This document shows, piece by piece, positions 17,867 through 29,570 of a stretch of 64,000 nt of DNA. Within the stretch, counting starts at the first letter, position 1. Every line of letters starts with the position of its first letter. Below the pieces are notes generated by a model. It ran no database searches and was not told where the DNA came from. It worked only from the letters and a program-made list of their open reading frames with translations. Both the position numbers and the translations under genes were made by a program. The stretch comes from Pseudomonas antarctica (GTDB taxonomy: Bacteria; Pseudomonadota; Gammaproteobacteria; Pseudomonadales; Pseudomonadaceae), in assembly GCF_900624995.1 (NCBI RefSeq), contig NZ_UYXQ01000007.1, positions 105,174 through 169,173 on the forward strand. The letters run 5' to 3'.

Positions 17867-18567
17867 AGCCACGCATTGAAGTGGTGGCGATCGACTGCCT
17901 GATGGTGCGTCTGTTTGATGCAATTGCCGAAGCCAACATGCCGTGGATGCTCGCCGCCACTGAACGCCTGCGCGAAGGGTTTGGCGCGGCATTGGTGGAT
18001 CTGGTGCCGTCCTACACCACGCTGATGGTGCATTACAATCTCAGCGCCTTGAGCCCGGCCCAGGCGCGGGAGTTGATCGACCTGGCGCTGACCGACCTGC
18101 AACCCCAGGCCCAAGGCAGCGGCCAGTGTCACGTGTTGCCGGTGTGGTACGACCTGAGTGTTGGCCCGGAACTGACCTTGCTCAGCCAGCGCAGCGGCCT
18201 TGCGGTAGACGATGTGATCCGCCGCCACAGCGCCCACGAATACCAAGTGTTCGCCCTCGGCTTTGCGCCCGGTTTTGCTTTTATGGGGCTGGTGGACGAA
18301 AGCCTCGCCACGCCACGCCTGAATACCCCACGCAAACGCGTGGCGGCTGGCAGCGTCGGCATCGCCGAACGGCAAACCGCCGCGTACCCGGTGGTTTCCC
18401 CGGGCGGCTGGAACTTGATCGGCCGCACCCCGGCCAAACTGTTCGACCGCGAGCGCGACGGCTACAGCCTGATGCAACCCGGCGACACGGTGCGTTTCGA
18501 GGCGGTCGGCCACGCCGAATTTATCCACCTGGGTGGCGATGACACGCCGTTGGAGGCGCACACATGA
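17863..18567 (+). CDS. pxpB: 5-oxoprolinase subunit PxpB (KipI family)
   Basis: A 234-residue KipI/PxpB subunit with the allophanate hydrolase subunit 1 fold. Characteristic segments are HNLSA-type strand ([10 protein letters not shown]), [18 protein letters not shown] near residues 126-143 and [19 protein letters not shown]. In Bacillus the homologue KipI inhibits a sporulation kinase, but in this gene order it is the oxoprolinase subunit. It overlaps both neighbours by ATGA, showing a tightly coupled operon. Confidence 0.92.
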   Translation: MKPRIEVVAIDCLMVRLFDAIAEANMPWMLAATERLREGFGAALVDLVPSYTTLMVHYNLSALSPAQARELIDLALTDLQPQAQGSGQCHVLPVWYDLSVGPELTLLSQRSGLAVDDVIRRHSAHEYQVFALGFAPGFAFMGLVDESLATPRLNTPRKRVAAGSVGIAERQTAAYPVVSPGGWNLIGRTPAKLFDRERDGYSLMQPGDTVRFEAVGHAEFIHLGGDDTPLEAHT

Positions 18568-19478
18568 GCCGCTTGTTGATCGAGGCCAGCACGCCGCTGT
18601 GCCTGTTGCAGGACGCTGGTCGCTTTGGCGTGCGCCACCTGGGCGTGACCCAGGGCGGCGCGCTGGATTGGGTGTCGATGTCCTGGGCCAACTGGCTGCT
18701 GGGCAATGCGCTGGATGCGCCGGTGGTGGAAATCACCTTGGGCGGGTTCACCGTGCAGGCTGAGGGTTATTGCCTGCTGGCATTGGCCGGGGCGGATTTG
18801 GGCGCGTACATCGACGAACGCGCGATCAGCCCGGGGCGCAGTTTTATCCTGCAAAAGGGCCAGCGCCTGCGCTTCACCCAGCCGTTCAGTGGCGCGCGGG
18901 CTTACCTGGCGCCGCCGGGTGGGTTTGATGCGCCGGATGTGCTCGGCAGTTGCGCCACGGTGGTTCGTGAAGAATTGGGCGGGGTGGACGGTTTCGGCAA
19001 GGCGTTGGCCGAAGGCGGGCGCTTGGCCTATTCCGGCACGGGCGGTGCGATGAAGGTATTGAGTGTGCCTGGTTTGCCCGCCAAGGCGCCGCTGGAGGTG
19101 ATAGTCGGCGCGCAGATCGGGCAGTTCAGCGGGCAGAGTGTGTTTGATGCGTTCAACACTGAATGGGCCTTGGACAGTCGGGCGGATCGCATGGGCATGC
19201 GTTTGCTCGGTACGCCGTTGCAGTATCAGGGGCCGTCGTTGATCTCTGAAGGCATTCCGCTGGGGGCCATCCAGGTGCCGCCGGATGGGCAGCCGATAGT
19301 GTTGCTTAATGACCGGCAGACCATCGGTGGCTACCCGCGTTTGGGCGCGTTGACGCCGTTGGCGCTGGCGCGGCTGGCGCAGTGTTTGCCGGGGGAGAAG
19401 GTCAAGTTGGCGCCAGTGGTGCAGGAGACGGCGCATCGGCAGCACAGCGACTTTTTGCAGCGCTTCACCGAAGGCTGA
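18564..19478 (+). CDS. pxpC: 5-oxoprolinase subunit PxpC (biotin-dependent carboxyltransferase family)
   Basis: A 304-residue PxpC/KipA protein with the allophanate hydrolase subunit 2 fold: DAGRFGVRHLGVTQGGALDW at residues 13-32, then VVEITLGGFTVQ and SRADRMGMRLLGTPL near 208-222. It forms the 5-oxoprolinase with PxpB and PxpA. The gene starts inside the pxpB stop (ATGA). No transporter gene follows in the operon; a REPIN and convergent genes close it. Confidence 0.92.
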   Translation: MSRLLIEASTPLCLLQDAGRFGVRHLGVTQGGALDWVSMSWANWLLGNALDAPVVEITLGGFTVQAEGYCLLALAGADLGAYIDERAISPGRSFILQKGQRLRFTQPFSGARAYLAPPGGFDAPDVLGSCATVVREELGGVDGFGKALAEGGRLAYSGTGGAMKVLSVPGLPAKAPLEVIVGAQIGQFSGQSVFDAFNTEWALDSRADRMGMRLLGTPLQYQGPSLISEGIPLGAIQVPPDGQPIVLLNDRQTIGGYPRLGALTPLALARLAQCLPGEKVKLAPVVQETAHRQHSDFLQRFTEG

Positions 19479-19498
19479 AAAGCGCCGCAATCCAAAAT

Positions 19499-19587
19499 GT
19501 GGGAGTGGGCTTGTTCGCGAAGGCAGGGTGTCAGTCAGCACATCTTTAACTGATCCACCGCATTCGCGAGCAAGCCCGCTCCCACAT
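19499..19587. repeat. REPIN
   Basis: Left half gtgggagtgggcttgttcgcg and right half cgcgagcaagcccgctcccac, inverted, with a 45-base spacer that includes gtcagtcag and aactgatccaccgc. It lies between the convergent pxpC and VWA genes. Confidence 0.88.
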
Positions 19588-19598
19588 TTAGATTTCGG

Positions 19599-20777
19599 TT
19601 ACTTGGAGAGAAACCGCATCCCTTCTTCCAAGCCCCGAAGGGTCAGCGGATACATCTGATCCTCGACCAACTCCCGCACAATCCCCGTCGATGCCGTATA
19701 GCCCCACGTATCTTTCGGGTATGGGTTTATCCAGATCAGCTTCTTGTACTTGGCCATGAAGCGCTGCATCCACACATACCCAGGCTCTTCATTCCAGTGC
19801 TCGACGCTGCCGCCGGCCTGGGTGATTTCATACGGCGCCATCGACGCATCGCCGATAAAGATCACTTTGTAATCGGCGCCGTACTTGTGCAGCAAATCCT
19901 GGGTAGAGGTGCGCTCCGAGGTGCGGCGCCCGTTGTTCTTCCACACCGACTCGTACACGAAGTTGTGGAAGTAGAAGTACTCCAGGTGCTTGAACTCGGT
20001 CTTGCACGCGGAGAACAGCTCTTCGCAGATCTTCACATGCGCATCCATCGAGCCGCCGATGTCGAACAGCAGCAACAGCTTGATGGTGTTACGCCGCTCC
20101 GGACGCATCTGGATATTCAGCAACCCGGCATCGCGGGCGGTGTGGTCGATGGTGCCGTCGATGTCCAGCTCTTCGGCCGCCCCTTGGCGCGCGAACTTGC
20201 GCAGGCGGCGCAGGGCGATCTTGATGTTGCGCGTGCCCAGTTCCACCTGATCGTCGAGGTTCTTGTATTCACGCTGGTCCCAGACTTTCACCGCCTTGCC
20301 CTGGCGCTTGCCGGCGTCACCCACGCGAATGCCTTCAGGGTTATAGCCACCCGAGCCGAACGGGCTGGTGCCGCCAGTGCCGATCCACTTGTTACCACCG
20401 GCGTGGCGTTCTTTCTGTTCTTCCAGGCGTTTTTTGAATTCCTCGATCAGCTTGTCCAGGCCGCCAAGCGACTGAATCTGCGCGCGCTCTTCATCGCTCA
20501 GCGAGCGCTCGAACTCTTTGCGCAGCCACTCTTCGGGGATCAGCGCCTGCAGGTGGTCATCGAGCTTTTCCAGGCCGTTGAAGTACGCGCCAAAGGCCCG
20601 GTCGAACTTGTCGAAATGCCGTTCGTCCTTGACCAGAATCGCCCTGGCCAAGTAGTAAAACTCGTCCATGTCGGCGAAGACCACGCGCTGTTTCAGCGCG
20701 TTGATCAGGTCGAGCAGCTCGCGCACCGACACTGGCACCTTGGCGGCACGCATCTCATTGAACAGGTTGAGCAACAT
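19599..20777 (-). CDS. VWA domain protein, CoxE-like (MoxR partner)
   Basis: A 392-residue protein. The N-terminal 190 residues are helical and charged (CoxE/YehP style), and a von Willebrand A domain follows, with the metal site LLLLFDIGGSM near residue 236 and GDASMAPYEI near 320. The MIDAS is Asp-x-Gly-x-Ser, the variant usual in CoxE-like proteins, rather than Asp-x-Ser-x-Ser. MoxR/VWA pairs act as a chaperone that inserts metals or matures protein complexes. Its ATG overlaps the MoxR stop by one base (taatg), so translation is coupled. Confidence 0.85.
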   Translation of the reverse strand: MLLNLFNEMRAAKVPVSVRELLDLINALKQRVVFADMDEFYYLARAILVKDERHFDKFDRAFGAYFNGLEKLDDHLQALIPEEWLRKEFERSLSDEERAQIQSLGGLDKLIEEFKKRLEEQKERHAGGNKWIGTGGTSPFGSGGYNPEGIRVGDAGKRQGKAVKVWDQREYKNLDDQVELGTRNIKIALRRLRKFARQGAAEELDIDGTIDHTARDAGLLNIQMRPERRNTIKLLLLFDIGGSMDAHVKICEELFSACKTEFKHLEYFYFHNFVYESVWKNNGRRTSERTSTQDLLHKYGADYKVIFIGDASMAPYEITQAGGSVEHWNEEPGYVWMQRFMAKYKKLIWINPYPKDTWGYTASTGIVRELVEDQMYPLTLRGLEEGMRFLSK

Positions 20778-21622
20778 TATCGATTACCGCGACGGCTCAT
20801 GAATGCCAGACGTTCCAGCAATTGCACGTCTTGTTCGTTTTTCACCAGCGCACCGGCCAGCGGCGGGATGGCCTTGGTCGGGTCGCGTTCGCGCAGCACC
20901 GCTTCGCCAATGTTGTCGGCCATCAGCAACTTGAGCCAGTCGACCAGTTCGGAGGTGGAGGGTTTTTTCTTCAGGCCGGGCACTTTACGCACGTCGAAGA
21001 ACACGTCCAGCGCTTCGCTGACCAGGTCTTTCTTGATGTCGGGGTAGTGCACATCGACGATCTTTTGCAGGGTAGTGCGGTCGGGGAAGGCAATGTAGTG
21101 GAAGAAGCAGCGGCGCAGGAACGCGTCCGGCAGCTCTTTTTCGTTGTTGGAGGTGATGATGATGATCGGGCGTTTTTTGGCCTTGATGGTCTCGTCGATT
21201 TCGTAGACGTAGAACTCCATCTTGTCGAGTTCTTGCAGCAGGTCGTTAGGGAATTCGATGTCGGCTTTGTCGATTTCATCGATCAGCAGAATCACCCGAT
21301 CCTCGGACTCGAAGGCTTCCCAGAGCTTGCCCTTTTTCAGGTAGTTGCGTACGTCGTGCACCTTGTCCACGCCCAGTTGCGAGTCGCGCAGGCGGCTGAC
21401 CGCGTCGTACTCGTAGAGGCCCTGATGCGCCTTGGTGGTGGACTTGATGTGCCAGGTGATCAACTTGGCGCCGAAGGATTCGGCCAGTTGCTCGGCGAGC
21501 ATGGTCTTGCCGGTGCCTGGCTCGCCCTTGACCAGCAGCGGCCGTTGCAGGGTGATGGCGGCGTTGACGGCCAGTTTCAGGTCATCGGTAGCCACATAGG
21601 CCTGGGTGCCTTCGAACTTCAT
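20777..21622 (-). CDS. MoxR-type AAA ATPase
   Basis: A 281-residue AAA+ ATPase. Walker A is GEPGTGKT at residues 33-40, Walker B is ILLIDEIDKADIEFPNDLL near 111-129, sensor 1 is IIITSNNEKELPDAFLRRC near 152-170 and the arginine finger falls in that last part. It works with the overlapping downstream VWA protein. The client complex is not obvious: no dehydrogenase or gas-vesicle genes are adjacent, only a DUF748 protein gene in the same direction. Confidence 0.9.
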   Translation of the reverse strand: MKFEGTQAYVATDDLKLAVNAAITLQRPLLVKGEPGTGKTMLAEQLAESFGAKLITWHIKSTTKAHQGLYEYDAVSRLRDSQLGVDKVHDVRNYLKKGKLWEAFESEDRVILLIDEIDKADIEFPNDLLQELDKMEFYVYEIDETIKAKKRPIIIITSNNEKELPDAFLRRCFFHYIAFPDRTTLQKIVDVHYPDIKKDLVSEALDVFFDVRKVPGLKKKPSTSELVDWLKLLMADNIGEAVLRERDPTKAIPPLAGALVKNEQDVQLLERLAFMSRRGNR

Positions 21623-21721
21623 TGGTCATTCCTCGAATTCATCAATGCCCGGACTATACCGCGCAGCCCCGGCGACTGTGAACGCAGACGGGTTATTCAG
21701 TCTCTGAATGGCCGGTCAGGC

Positions 21722-22795
21722 TCAATCCGCCGAGGGCTTGGGTTGCTCATAGCGCGCATTGAACGCCTGGATAAAACCATTGCGCAAAATCGCCAAAAAC
21801 GCCGAAAACGCGCTGACATTTTGCTGGTGCACGCTGCCGCTGAGTTCGACGCGGGTGGCAAACTGGTTTTTGTTCTGGTTCTTCAAGACGGTCTCGCTGG
21901 CGCCAACCACGGCTTCCCAGATCGAGCGGAAGATATTTTTGTCCTTGTTTTCGACATCCTGTTTCCAGTCGAACACCTCTACGTCGCGCAGCAGCGGCTT
22001 GATATAACCGCTCAGTTGGCCTTTTTCGGCCTGGGCTTCGACCACCAGGTCGCCGGTGCCGGCCTTGAAGTCGAATTTGCCGTACGCCGACGCGAAGTCG
22101 TTCAGGCGCTTGAGTTGAATATCCTTGGCGCGAAAGCGGAACTCGAAGTCTTCAAAGTTGCTCAGCGGGTCGAACGCGGCAGTCGCTTCCAGCGGCGCCT
22201 GGCCGAGCAATTGCGCGTTGCCTTCGAAGGTGGCGTCACGCTTGCCTTTGATGTCCACTGCGTTGGTCAGGTTGTAGAAGCTGGCGTTGACCTGGGTGGC
22301 GTAGATATTCACTGCGGGCTTTGAATTGAAGTTGTGGAAGGCGATCTTGCCGTCCTGAATGCGCACTTCGTTGAGAGTAATCGGCAACAGCTTGCTCAGC
22401 TGTTCGCGCCAGTCGGTGCCTTTACCGGTCTGGGACGCCTGTTGGTTGCCGCCGTCGACGAAATTTAGCTCCGGCTTGATGAACTGCGCCTCGGCCACCA
22501 CTGCATGGTCGTACCACAGCGAGTGCCAGCTCACCGCGAGGTCGATCACCGGCGCTTTGACGAACGGCACCGGCACCTTGCCGTCGACTTTAACGATCTG
22601 CAGGCCATTGATCTTGTACGCGCCGCGCCACAAGGCCACGTCCACATCGGTGATTTGGCCACGGTAATCGCCCATGTCGGCGAGTTTGTCGTTCAGGTAG
22701 TTACGCACCAGGTAGGGCAGGGCGAGGTCCAGGGCGATCAGCACTACCACCAGTACGGCGACGATCCATAGCAGCCCACTGTAGCGACGTTTCAT
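21722..22795 (-). CDS. DUF748/AsmA-like envelope protein
   Basis: A 357-residue protein anchored by an N-terminal membrane helix (LLWIVAVLVVVLIALDLALPYLV begins at about residue 8). The rest is beta-rich and periplasmic, with repeats such as ITDVDVALWRGAYKINGLQI and VRIQDGKIAFHNF, matching DUF748 and AsmA-like proteins that are linked to lipid transport or envelope assembly. The start MKRRYSGLLW at 22795 puts the anchor at the N-terminus; the extended frame to 22879 has no sensible leader. It is 99 bases upstream of moxR. Confidence 0.72.
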   Translation of the reverse strand: MKRRYSGLLWIVAVLVVVLIALDLALPYLVRNYLNDKLADMGDYRGQITDVDVALWRGAYKINGLQIVKVDGKVPVPFVKAPVIDLAVSWHSLWYDHAVVAEAQFIKPELNFVDGGNQQASQTGKGTDWREQLSKLLPITLNEVRIQDGKIAFHNFNSKPAVNIYATQVNASFYNLTNAVDIKGKRDATFEGNAQLLGQAPLEATAAFDPLSNFEDFEFRFRAKDIQLKRLNDFASAYGKFDFKAGTGDLVVEAQAEKGQLSGYIKPLLRDVEVFDWKQDVENKDKNIFRSIWEAVVGASETVLKNQNKNQFATRVELSGSVHQQNVSAFSAFLAILRNGFIQAFNARYEQPKPSAD

Positions 22796-22918
22796 ATCAG
22801 GTTCTCCAACGGTATAGGCGATGGACCGCGCGCATTGGCGCAACGTTCCTCTGACTGGACGCCTCCCAGCCTGAGGCATACCCTTGGGGCCTTATTGAAA
22901 TTGCCTTAAGGACCCGTC

Positions 22919-23893
22919 ATGAGCCGCATCTTTGCAGACAACGCGCACTCCATCGGCAACACGCCGCTGGTGCAGATCAATCGCATCGCACCGCGTGGCG
23001 TGACCATCCTGGCCAAGATCGAAGGGCGTAACCCGGGTTATTCGGTGAAGTGCCGCATTGGCGCAAACATGATCTGGGATGCTGAAAGCACCGGTAAGCT
23101 CAAGCCGGGCATGACCATCGTAGAGCCGACCTCCGGCAACACCGGTATCGGCCTGGCGTTTGTCGCTGCGGCCCGCGGTTACAAGCTGCTGCTGACCATG
23201 CCGGCGTCCATGAGCATCGAGCGGCGTAAAGTGCTCAAGGCGCTTGGCGCCGAGTTGGTGTTGACTGAGCCGGCCAAGGGCATGCCAGGCGCCATCGCCA
23301 AAGCCGCTGAGATCGTCGCCAGCGACCCGGCCACCTACTTTATGCCGGGCCAGTTCGAAAACCCGGCCAACCCGGCAATCCACGAGAAAACCACCGGCCC
23401 GGAGATCTGGAACGACACCGATGGCGCCGTCGACGTGCTGGTCGCGGGCGTGGGCACCGGCGGCACCATTACCGGTGTGTCGCGCTATATCAAGAACATT
23501 GCCGGCAAGCCGATTCTGTCGGTGGCCGTTGAACCGTTCGCCTCGCCAGTGATTACTCAAGCACTGGCCGGTGAAGAGATCAAACCGAGCCCGCATAAAA
23601 TCCAGGGCATTGGCGCCGGTTTTGTGCCGAAAAACCTCGACCTGTCGATGGTTGACCGTGTGGAACGGGTGACCGATGACGAATCCAAGGCCATGGCCCG
23701 GCGCTTGATGCAGGAAGAAGGGATTCTGTGCGGAATCTCCTGCGGCGCCGCCATGGCGGTGGCGGTACGTCTGGCCGAGAAACCGGACATGCAGGGCAAG
23801 ACCATCGTGGTGATTCTGCCGGACTCCGGTGAGCGCTACCTGTCGAGCATGCTGTTCAGCGATTTGTTTACCGAGCAGGAAAACCAGGCTTGA
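22919..23893 (+). CDS. cysK: Cysteine synthase A (O-acetylserine sulfhydrylase)
   Basis: A 324-residue PLP enzyme that makes cysteine from O-acetylserine and sulfide. The PLP lysine is K44 in [12 protein letters not shown]; the substrate loop is [15 protein letters not shown] near 73-87, the phosphate-binding glycine loop is [15 protein letters not shown] near 177-191 and the C-terminal serine region is [16 protein letters not shown]. It has ordinary length. The gene is monocistronic, divergent from the DUF748 gene. Confidence 0.95.
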   Translation: MSRIFADNAHSIGNTPLVQINRIAPRGVTILAKIEGRNPGYSVKCRIGANMIWDAESTGKLKPGMTIVEPTSGNTGIGLAFVAAARGYKLLLTMPASMSIERRKVLKALGAELVLTEPAKGMPGAIAKAAEIVASDPATYFMPGQFENPANPAIHEKTTGPEIWNDTDGAVDVLVAGVGTGGTITGVSRYIKNIAGKPILSVAVEPFASPVITQALAGEEIKPSPHKIQGIGAGFVPKNLDLSMVDRVERVTDDESKAMARRLMQEEGILCGISCGAAMAVAVRLAEKPDMQGKTIVVILPDSGERYLSSMLFSDLFTEQENQA

Positions 23894-23956
23894 TTGACTT
23901 CCTGTGGCAAGCGGGCTTGTTGTGAGGAGTGGAGGTGTTGTGTTGAGCGTGCCGTC

Positions 23957-23976
23957 GTGGCGAGCCTGCTCGCCAC
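23957..23976. repeat. Short palindrome, REP-like
   Basis: gtggcgag-cctg-ctcgccac is a perfect 8-base stem. A related half (tgtggcaagcgggcttgtt) lies 50 bases before it, so this may be a decayed repeat pair of a different REP subtype. It could also serve as the cysK transcript end, although no T tract follows. The rest of 23894-24119 shows no gene. Confidence 0.5.
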
Positions 23977-24119
23977 AGCCCCAGGGTGTTGATTTAGGTC
24001 AGCCGGTCGGCCTGGGCCTTCTGCATAATGGCCCAAGTGTTTATCATGGCCGGCTGCTACGTCTGGTTTCCCGTTGACGGGAGGTTGCTGGCCAGGCGCT
24101 TATTTCCAGGAGTTGCTGC

Positions 24120-25058
24120 ATGACCTTTTCTTTGGCCGCCAAACTGTCAGTGTTGCTGCTGTTTATCGGCAGCACGTTGTATGTGCACTTGCGCGGCAAG
24201 GCTCGTTTGCCGATGTTGCGCCAGTTCGTCAACCATTCGGCGCTGTTCGCTCCGTATAACGCCTTGATGTACCTGTTCTCGGCTGTACCGTCCAAACCCT
24301 ACCTGGACCGCAGCAAGTTCCCGGAATTGGATGTGCTCAAGGACAACTGGGAAGTGATCCGCGAAGAGGCGATGCACCTGTTCGACGAGGGTTACATCCG
24401 CGCCGCCGAAAAGAACAACGACGCCGGTTTCGGTTCGTTCTTCAAGAAGGGCTGGAAGCGTTTCTACCTCAAGTGGTACGACAAACCGCTGCCATCGGCC
24501 GAGACGTTGTGCCCAAAAACCGTGGCCTTGGTCAGCAGCATCCCTAACGTCAAAGGCGCGATGTTCGCGCTGTTGCCGGGCGGCAGCCACCTCAACCCGC
24601 ACCGTGACCCGTTTGCCGGTTCCCTGCGTTATCACCTGGGCTTGTCCACGCCGAACTCCGATGACTGCCGCATCTTCGTCGACGGCCAGGTCTATGCCTG
24701 GCGCGACGGTGAAGACGTGATGTTCGACGAAACCTACGTGCACTGGGTGAAGAACGAAACCGACCAGACCCGCGTGATCCTGTTCTGCGACATCGAACGC
24801 CCGCTGAGCAATCGCATCATGACCGGCATCAACCGCTGGGTCAGCAAGCAACTGGGCCGCGCAACTGCGCCGCAGAACCTGGATGACGAACGCGTCGGCG
24901 GGATCAACCAGGCGTATGCCTGGAGCAAAACCTTCAGCGACAAGTTCAGCGGTGTGGTCAAGCAGTGGAAGCGCAAGCATCCGAAGGCCTACCGCATTGC
25001 GCGGCCGGTGCTGGCGGTGGTTGTGCTAGTGCTGTTGTGGAAGTGGCTGTTCGGCTGA
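24120..25058 (+). CDS. lpxO: Lipid A hydroxylase LpxO (aspartyl/asparaginyl beta-hydroxylase family)
   Basis: A 312-residue Fe(II)/2-oxoglutarate dioxygenase, probably hydroxylating a secondary acyl chain of lipid A. The iron site is visible: HLNPHRDPFAG at residues 157-167 with H161 and D163, H208 in TYVHWVKNET, and R218 for 2-oxoglutarate in TRVILFCDIERP. There is an N-terminal membrane helix (AAKLSVLLLFIGSTLYV) and a C-terminal one (PVLAVVVLVLLWKWLFG), so it sits in the inner membrane with the active site in the cytoplasm, as known for LpxO. Confidence 0.88.
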   Translation: MTFSLAAKLSVLLLFIGSTLYVHLRGKARLPMLRQFVNHSALFAPYNALMYLFSAVPSKPYLDRSKFPELDVLKDNWEVIREEAMHLFDEGYIRAAEKNNDAGFGSFFKKGWKRFYLKWYDKPLPSAETLCPKTVALVSSIPNVKGAMFALLPGGSHLNPHRDPFAGSLRYHLGLSTPNSDDCRIFVDGQVYAWRDGEDVMFDETYVHWVKNETDQTRVILFCDIERPLSNRIMTGINRWVSKQLGRATAPQNLDDERVGGINQAYAWSKTFSDKFSGVVKQWKRKHPKAYRIARPVLAVVVLVLLWKWLFG

Positions 25059-25078
25059 TCTGAAACACGTTCAAAACT

Positions 25079-25168
25079 GTGGGAGCGGGCTTGCTCGCGA
25101 ATGCTGAGTGTCAGTCGATACATTAATTGACTGATCCACCGCATTCGCGAGCAAGCCCGCTCCCACAG
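25079..25168. repeat. REPIN, near-perfect
   Basis: Left half gtgggagcgggcttgctcgc and right half gcgagcaagcccgctcccac are exact reverse complements over at least 20 bases. It lies between the convergent lpxO and acnA genes and would form a long hairpin in a read-through transcript. Confidence 0.92.
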
Positions 25169-25186
25169 TTGGTTTTGCAGTGTTGC

Positions 25187-27928
<2,742 letters not shown>

Positions 27929-28124
27929 TACATGACTCCTTATGGTCCGCACGGCTACGGACCTGACGGGACGAACAGAGCGTTCAACTTAGCCCTGTTT
28001 TCATTAGCAGGCTAATAACTGGACTCTATCGTTAAGTCCAAGGTTCCGAACTCGGCTATCATGCCCGCGTTTTCATGACAGGTAGTGCGATAGCGCAATG
28101 CCGGTTGAGTCACCAGGAGAGTTG

Positions 28125-29201
28125 ATGAACACCCTTTTTATGCACTGCCGCCCAGGTTTTGAAGGCGAAGTCTGTTCCGAGATCGCGGAACACGCCGCGC
28201 GCCTGAACGTTTCCGGCTACGCCAAGACCAAGACCGGCAGCGCCTGCGCCGAATTTGTCTGCACCGAAGAAGATGGCGCCCAGCGCCTGATGCACGGCCA
28301 GCGCTTTGCCGAGCTGATCTTCCCAAGGCAGTGGGCGCGCGGGGTGTTTATCGACCTGCCGGAAACCGACCGCATCAGCGTGATCCTCGCCCACCTGCAA
28401 GGCTTCCCGGTGTGTGGCAGCCTGTGGCTGGAGATGGTCGACACCAACGACGGCAAGGAACTGTCGAACTTCTGCAAGAAATTCGAAGTGCACTTGCGCA
28501 AAGCCTTGTTGAATGCCGGCAAGCTGGTGGATGACCCGAGCAAGCCGCGCCTGCTGCTGACCTTCAAAAGCGGCCGTGAAGTGTTCATGGGCCTGGCTGA
28601 GTCGAACAATTCGGCGATGTGGCCGATGGGCATTCCGCGCCTCAAGTTCCCGCGCGACGCGCCAAGCCGCTCGACCCTGAAACTGGAAGAAGCCTGGCAC
28701 CACTTCATCCCCCGCGACCAGTGGGACGAGCGCCTGCACGGCGACATGACCGGCGTCGACCTCGGCGCAGCGCCGGGTGGCTGGACCTGGCAATTGGTCA
28801 ACCGTGGCATGCTGGTGACCGCCATCGATAACGGCCCGATGGCCGAAAGCCTGATGGACACTGGCCTTGTGCAGCACTTGATGGCGGACGGCTTCACCTT
28901 CGTGCCCAAGCAGCCGGTGGACTGGATGGTCTGCGATATCGTCGAAAAACCGGCGCGTAATGCGGCGTTGCTGGAAACCTGGATTGGCGAGGGCTATTGC
29001 CGTGAGGCGGTGGTGAACTTGAAGTTGCCGATGAAGCAGCGTTACGCCGAGGTGAAACGCCTGCTGGAGCGCATTGAGGAAGGCTTCAAAGCGCGCGGTA
29101 TTCGCGTGCAGATCGGCTGCAAGCAGCTGTACCACGACCGTGAGGAAGTGACGTGCCATTTGCGTCGGCTGGTGGATGCGAAGAAACCTAAGGCGCGCTG
29201 A
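28125..29201 (+). CDS. rlmM: 23S rRNA 2'-O-ribose cytidine-2498 methyltransferase
   Basis: A 358-residue RlmM. The N-terminal THUMP-like half (NTLFMHCRPGFEGEVCSEIA) is followed by a RrmJ-type Rossmann methyltransferase: GVDLGAAPGGWTWQLVNRG near residues 211-229 binds SAM, and the K-D-K-E catalytic set includes the Asp in DWMVCDIVEKP and Lys in VVNLKLPMKQRY. It methylates C2498 of 23S rRNA before ribosome assembly. Start is MNTLFMHCRP at 28125, with aggaga upstream. Confidence 0.93.
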   Translation: MNTLFMHCRPGFEGEVCSEIAEHAARLNVSGYAKTKTGSACAEFVCTEEDGAQRLMHGQRFAELIFPRQWARGVFIDLPETDRISVILAHLQGFPVCGSLWLEMVDTNDGKELSNFCKKFEVHLRKALLNAGKLVDDPSKPRLLLTFKSGREVFMGLAESNNSAMWPMGIPRLKFPRDAPSRSTLKLEEAWHHFIPRDQWDERLHGDMTGVDLGAAPGGWTWQLVNRGMLVTAIDNGPMAESLMDTGLVQHLMADGFTFVPKQPVDWMVCDIVEKPARNAALLETWIGEGYCREAVVNLKLPMKQRYAEVKRLLERIEEGFKARGIRVQIGCKQLYHDREEVTCHLRRLVDAKKPKAR

Positions 29202-29209
29202 GTTCTAAT

Positions 29210-29298
29210 GTGGAAGCTGGCTTGCCTGCGGTAGCGGTATAACAGTAGAAATCTATGTTGAATGCGCCCCGTCATCGCGGGCAAGCCCGCTCCCACAG
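29210..29298. repeat. REPIN, mixed subtypes
   Basis: The left half is gtggaagctggcttgcctgcgg, of the TGG subtype, while the right half is tcgcgggcaagcccgctcccac, of the GGG subtype. The two halves therefore pair imperfectly, which suggests recombination between REPINs of different classes. Confidence 0.8.
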
Positions 29299-29324
29299 TG
29301 ATCGGGCAGTTTCAGGAGTGAACT

Positions 29325-29570
29325 ATGAGTGTTGATTTACCTGTCGACGGCACGCTCGACGCCACCGGCCTCAACTGCCCGGAACCGGTGATGATGCTGC
29401 ACCAACACATCCGCGACCTGCCGCCTGGCGGCCTGCTCAAGGTGATCGCGACCGACCCGTCGACCCGCCGCGATATCCCCAAGTTCTGCGTGTTCCTGGA
29501 CCATGAGCTGGTGGATCAGCAGGAGCAGGCCGGTACGTACCTGTACTGGATTCGCAAGAAGATCGATTAA
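29325..29570 (+). CDS. tusA: Sulfur carrier protein TusA
   Basis: An 81-residue sulfur carrier that passes persulfide sulfur from IscS to the tRNA 2-thiouridine pathway. The active cysteine is C18 in [12 protein letters not shown], the classic Cys-Pro-x-Pro motif. Length is exactly usual. The stop codon overlaps that of the convergent MATE gene at ttaa 29567-29570. An aggagtgaac ribosome binding site precedes the start. Confidence 0.94.
   Translation: MSVDLPVDGTLDATGLNCPEPVMMLHQHIRDLPPGGLLKVIATDPSTRRDIPKFCVFLDHELVDQQEQAGTYLYWIRKKID

Noticed and set aside
21651..21721. Possible small gene or site between moxR and the DUF748 gene
   Set aside because: No start with ribosome binding site and no stem-loop with T tract was found.
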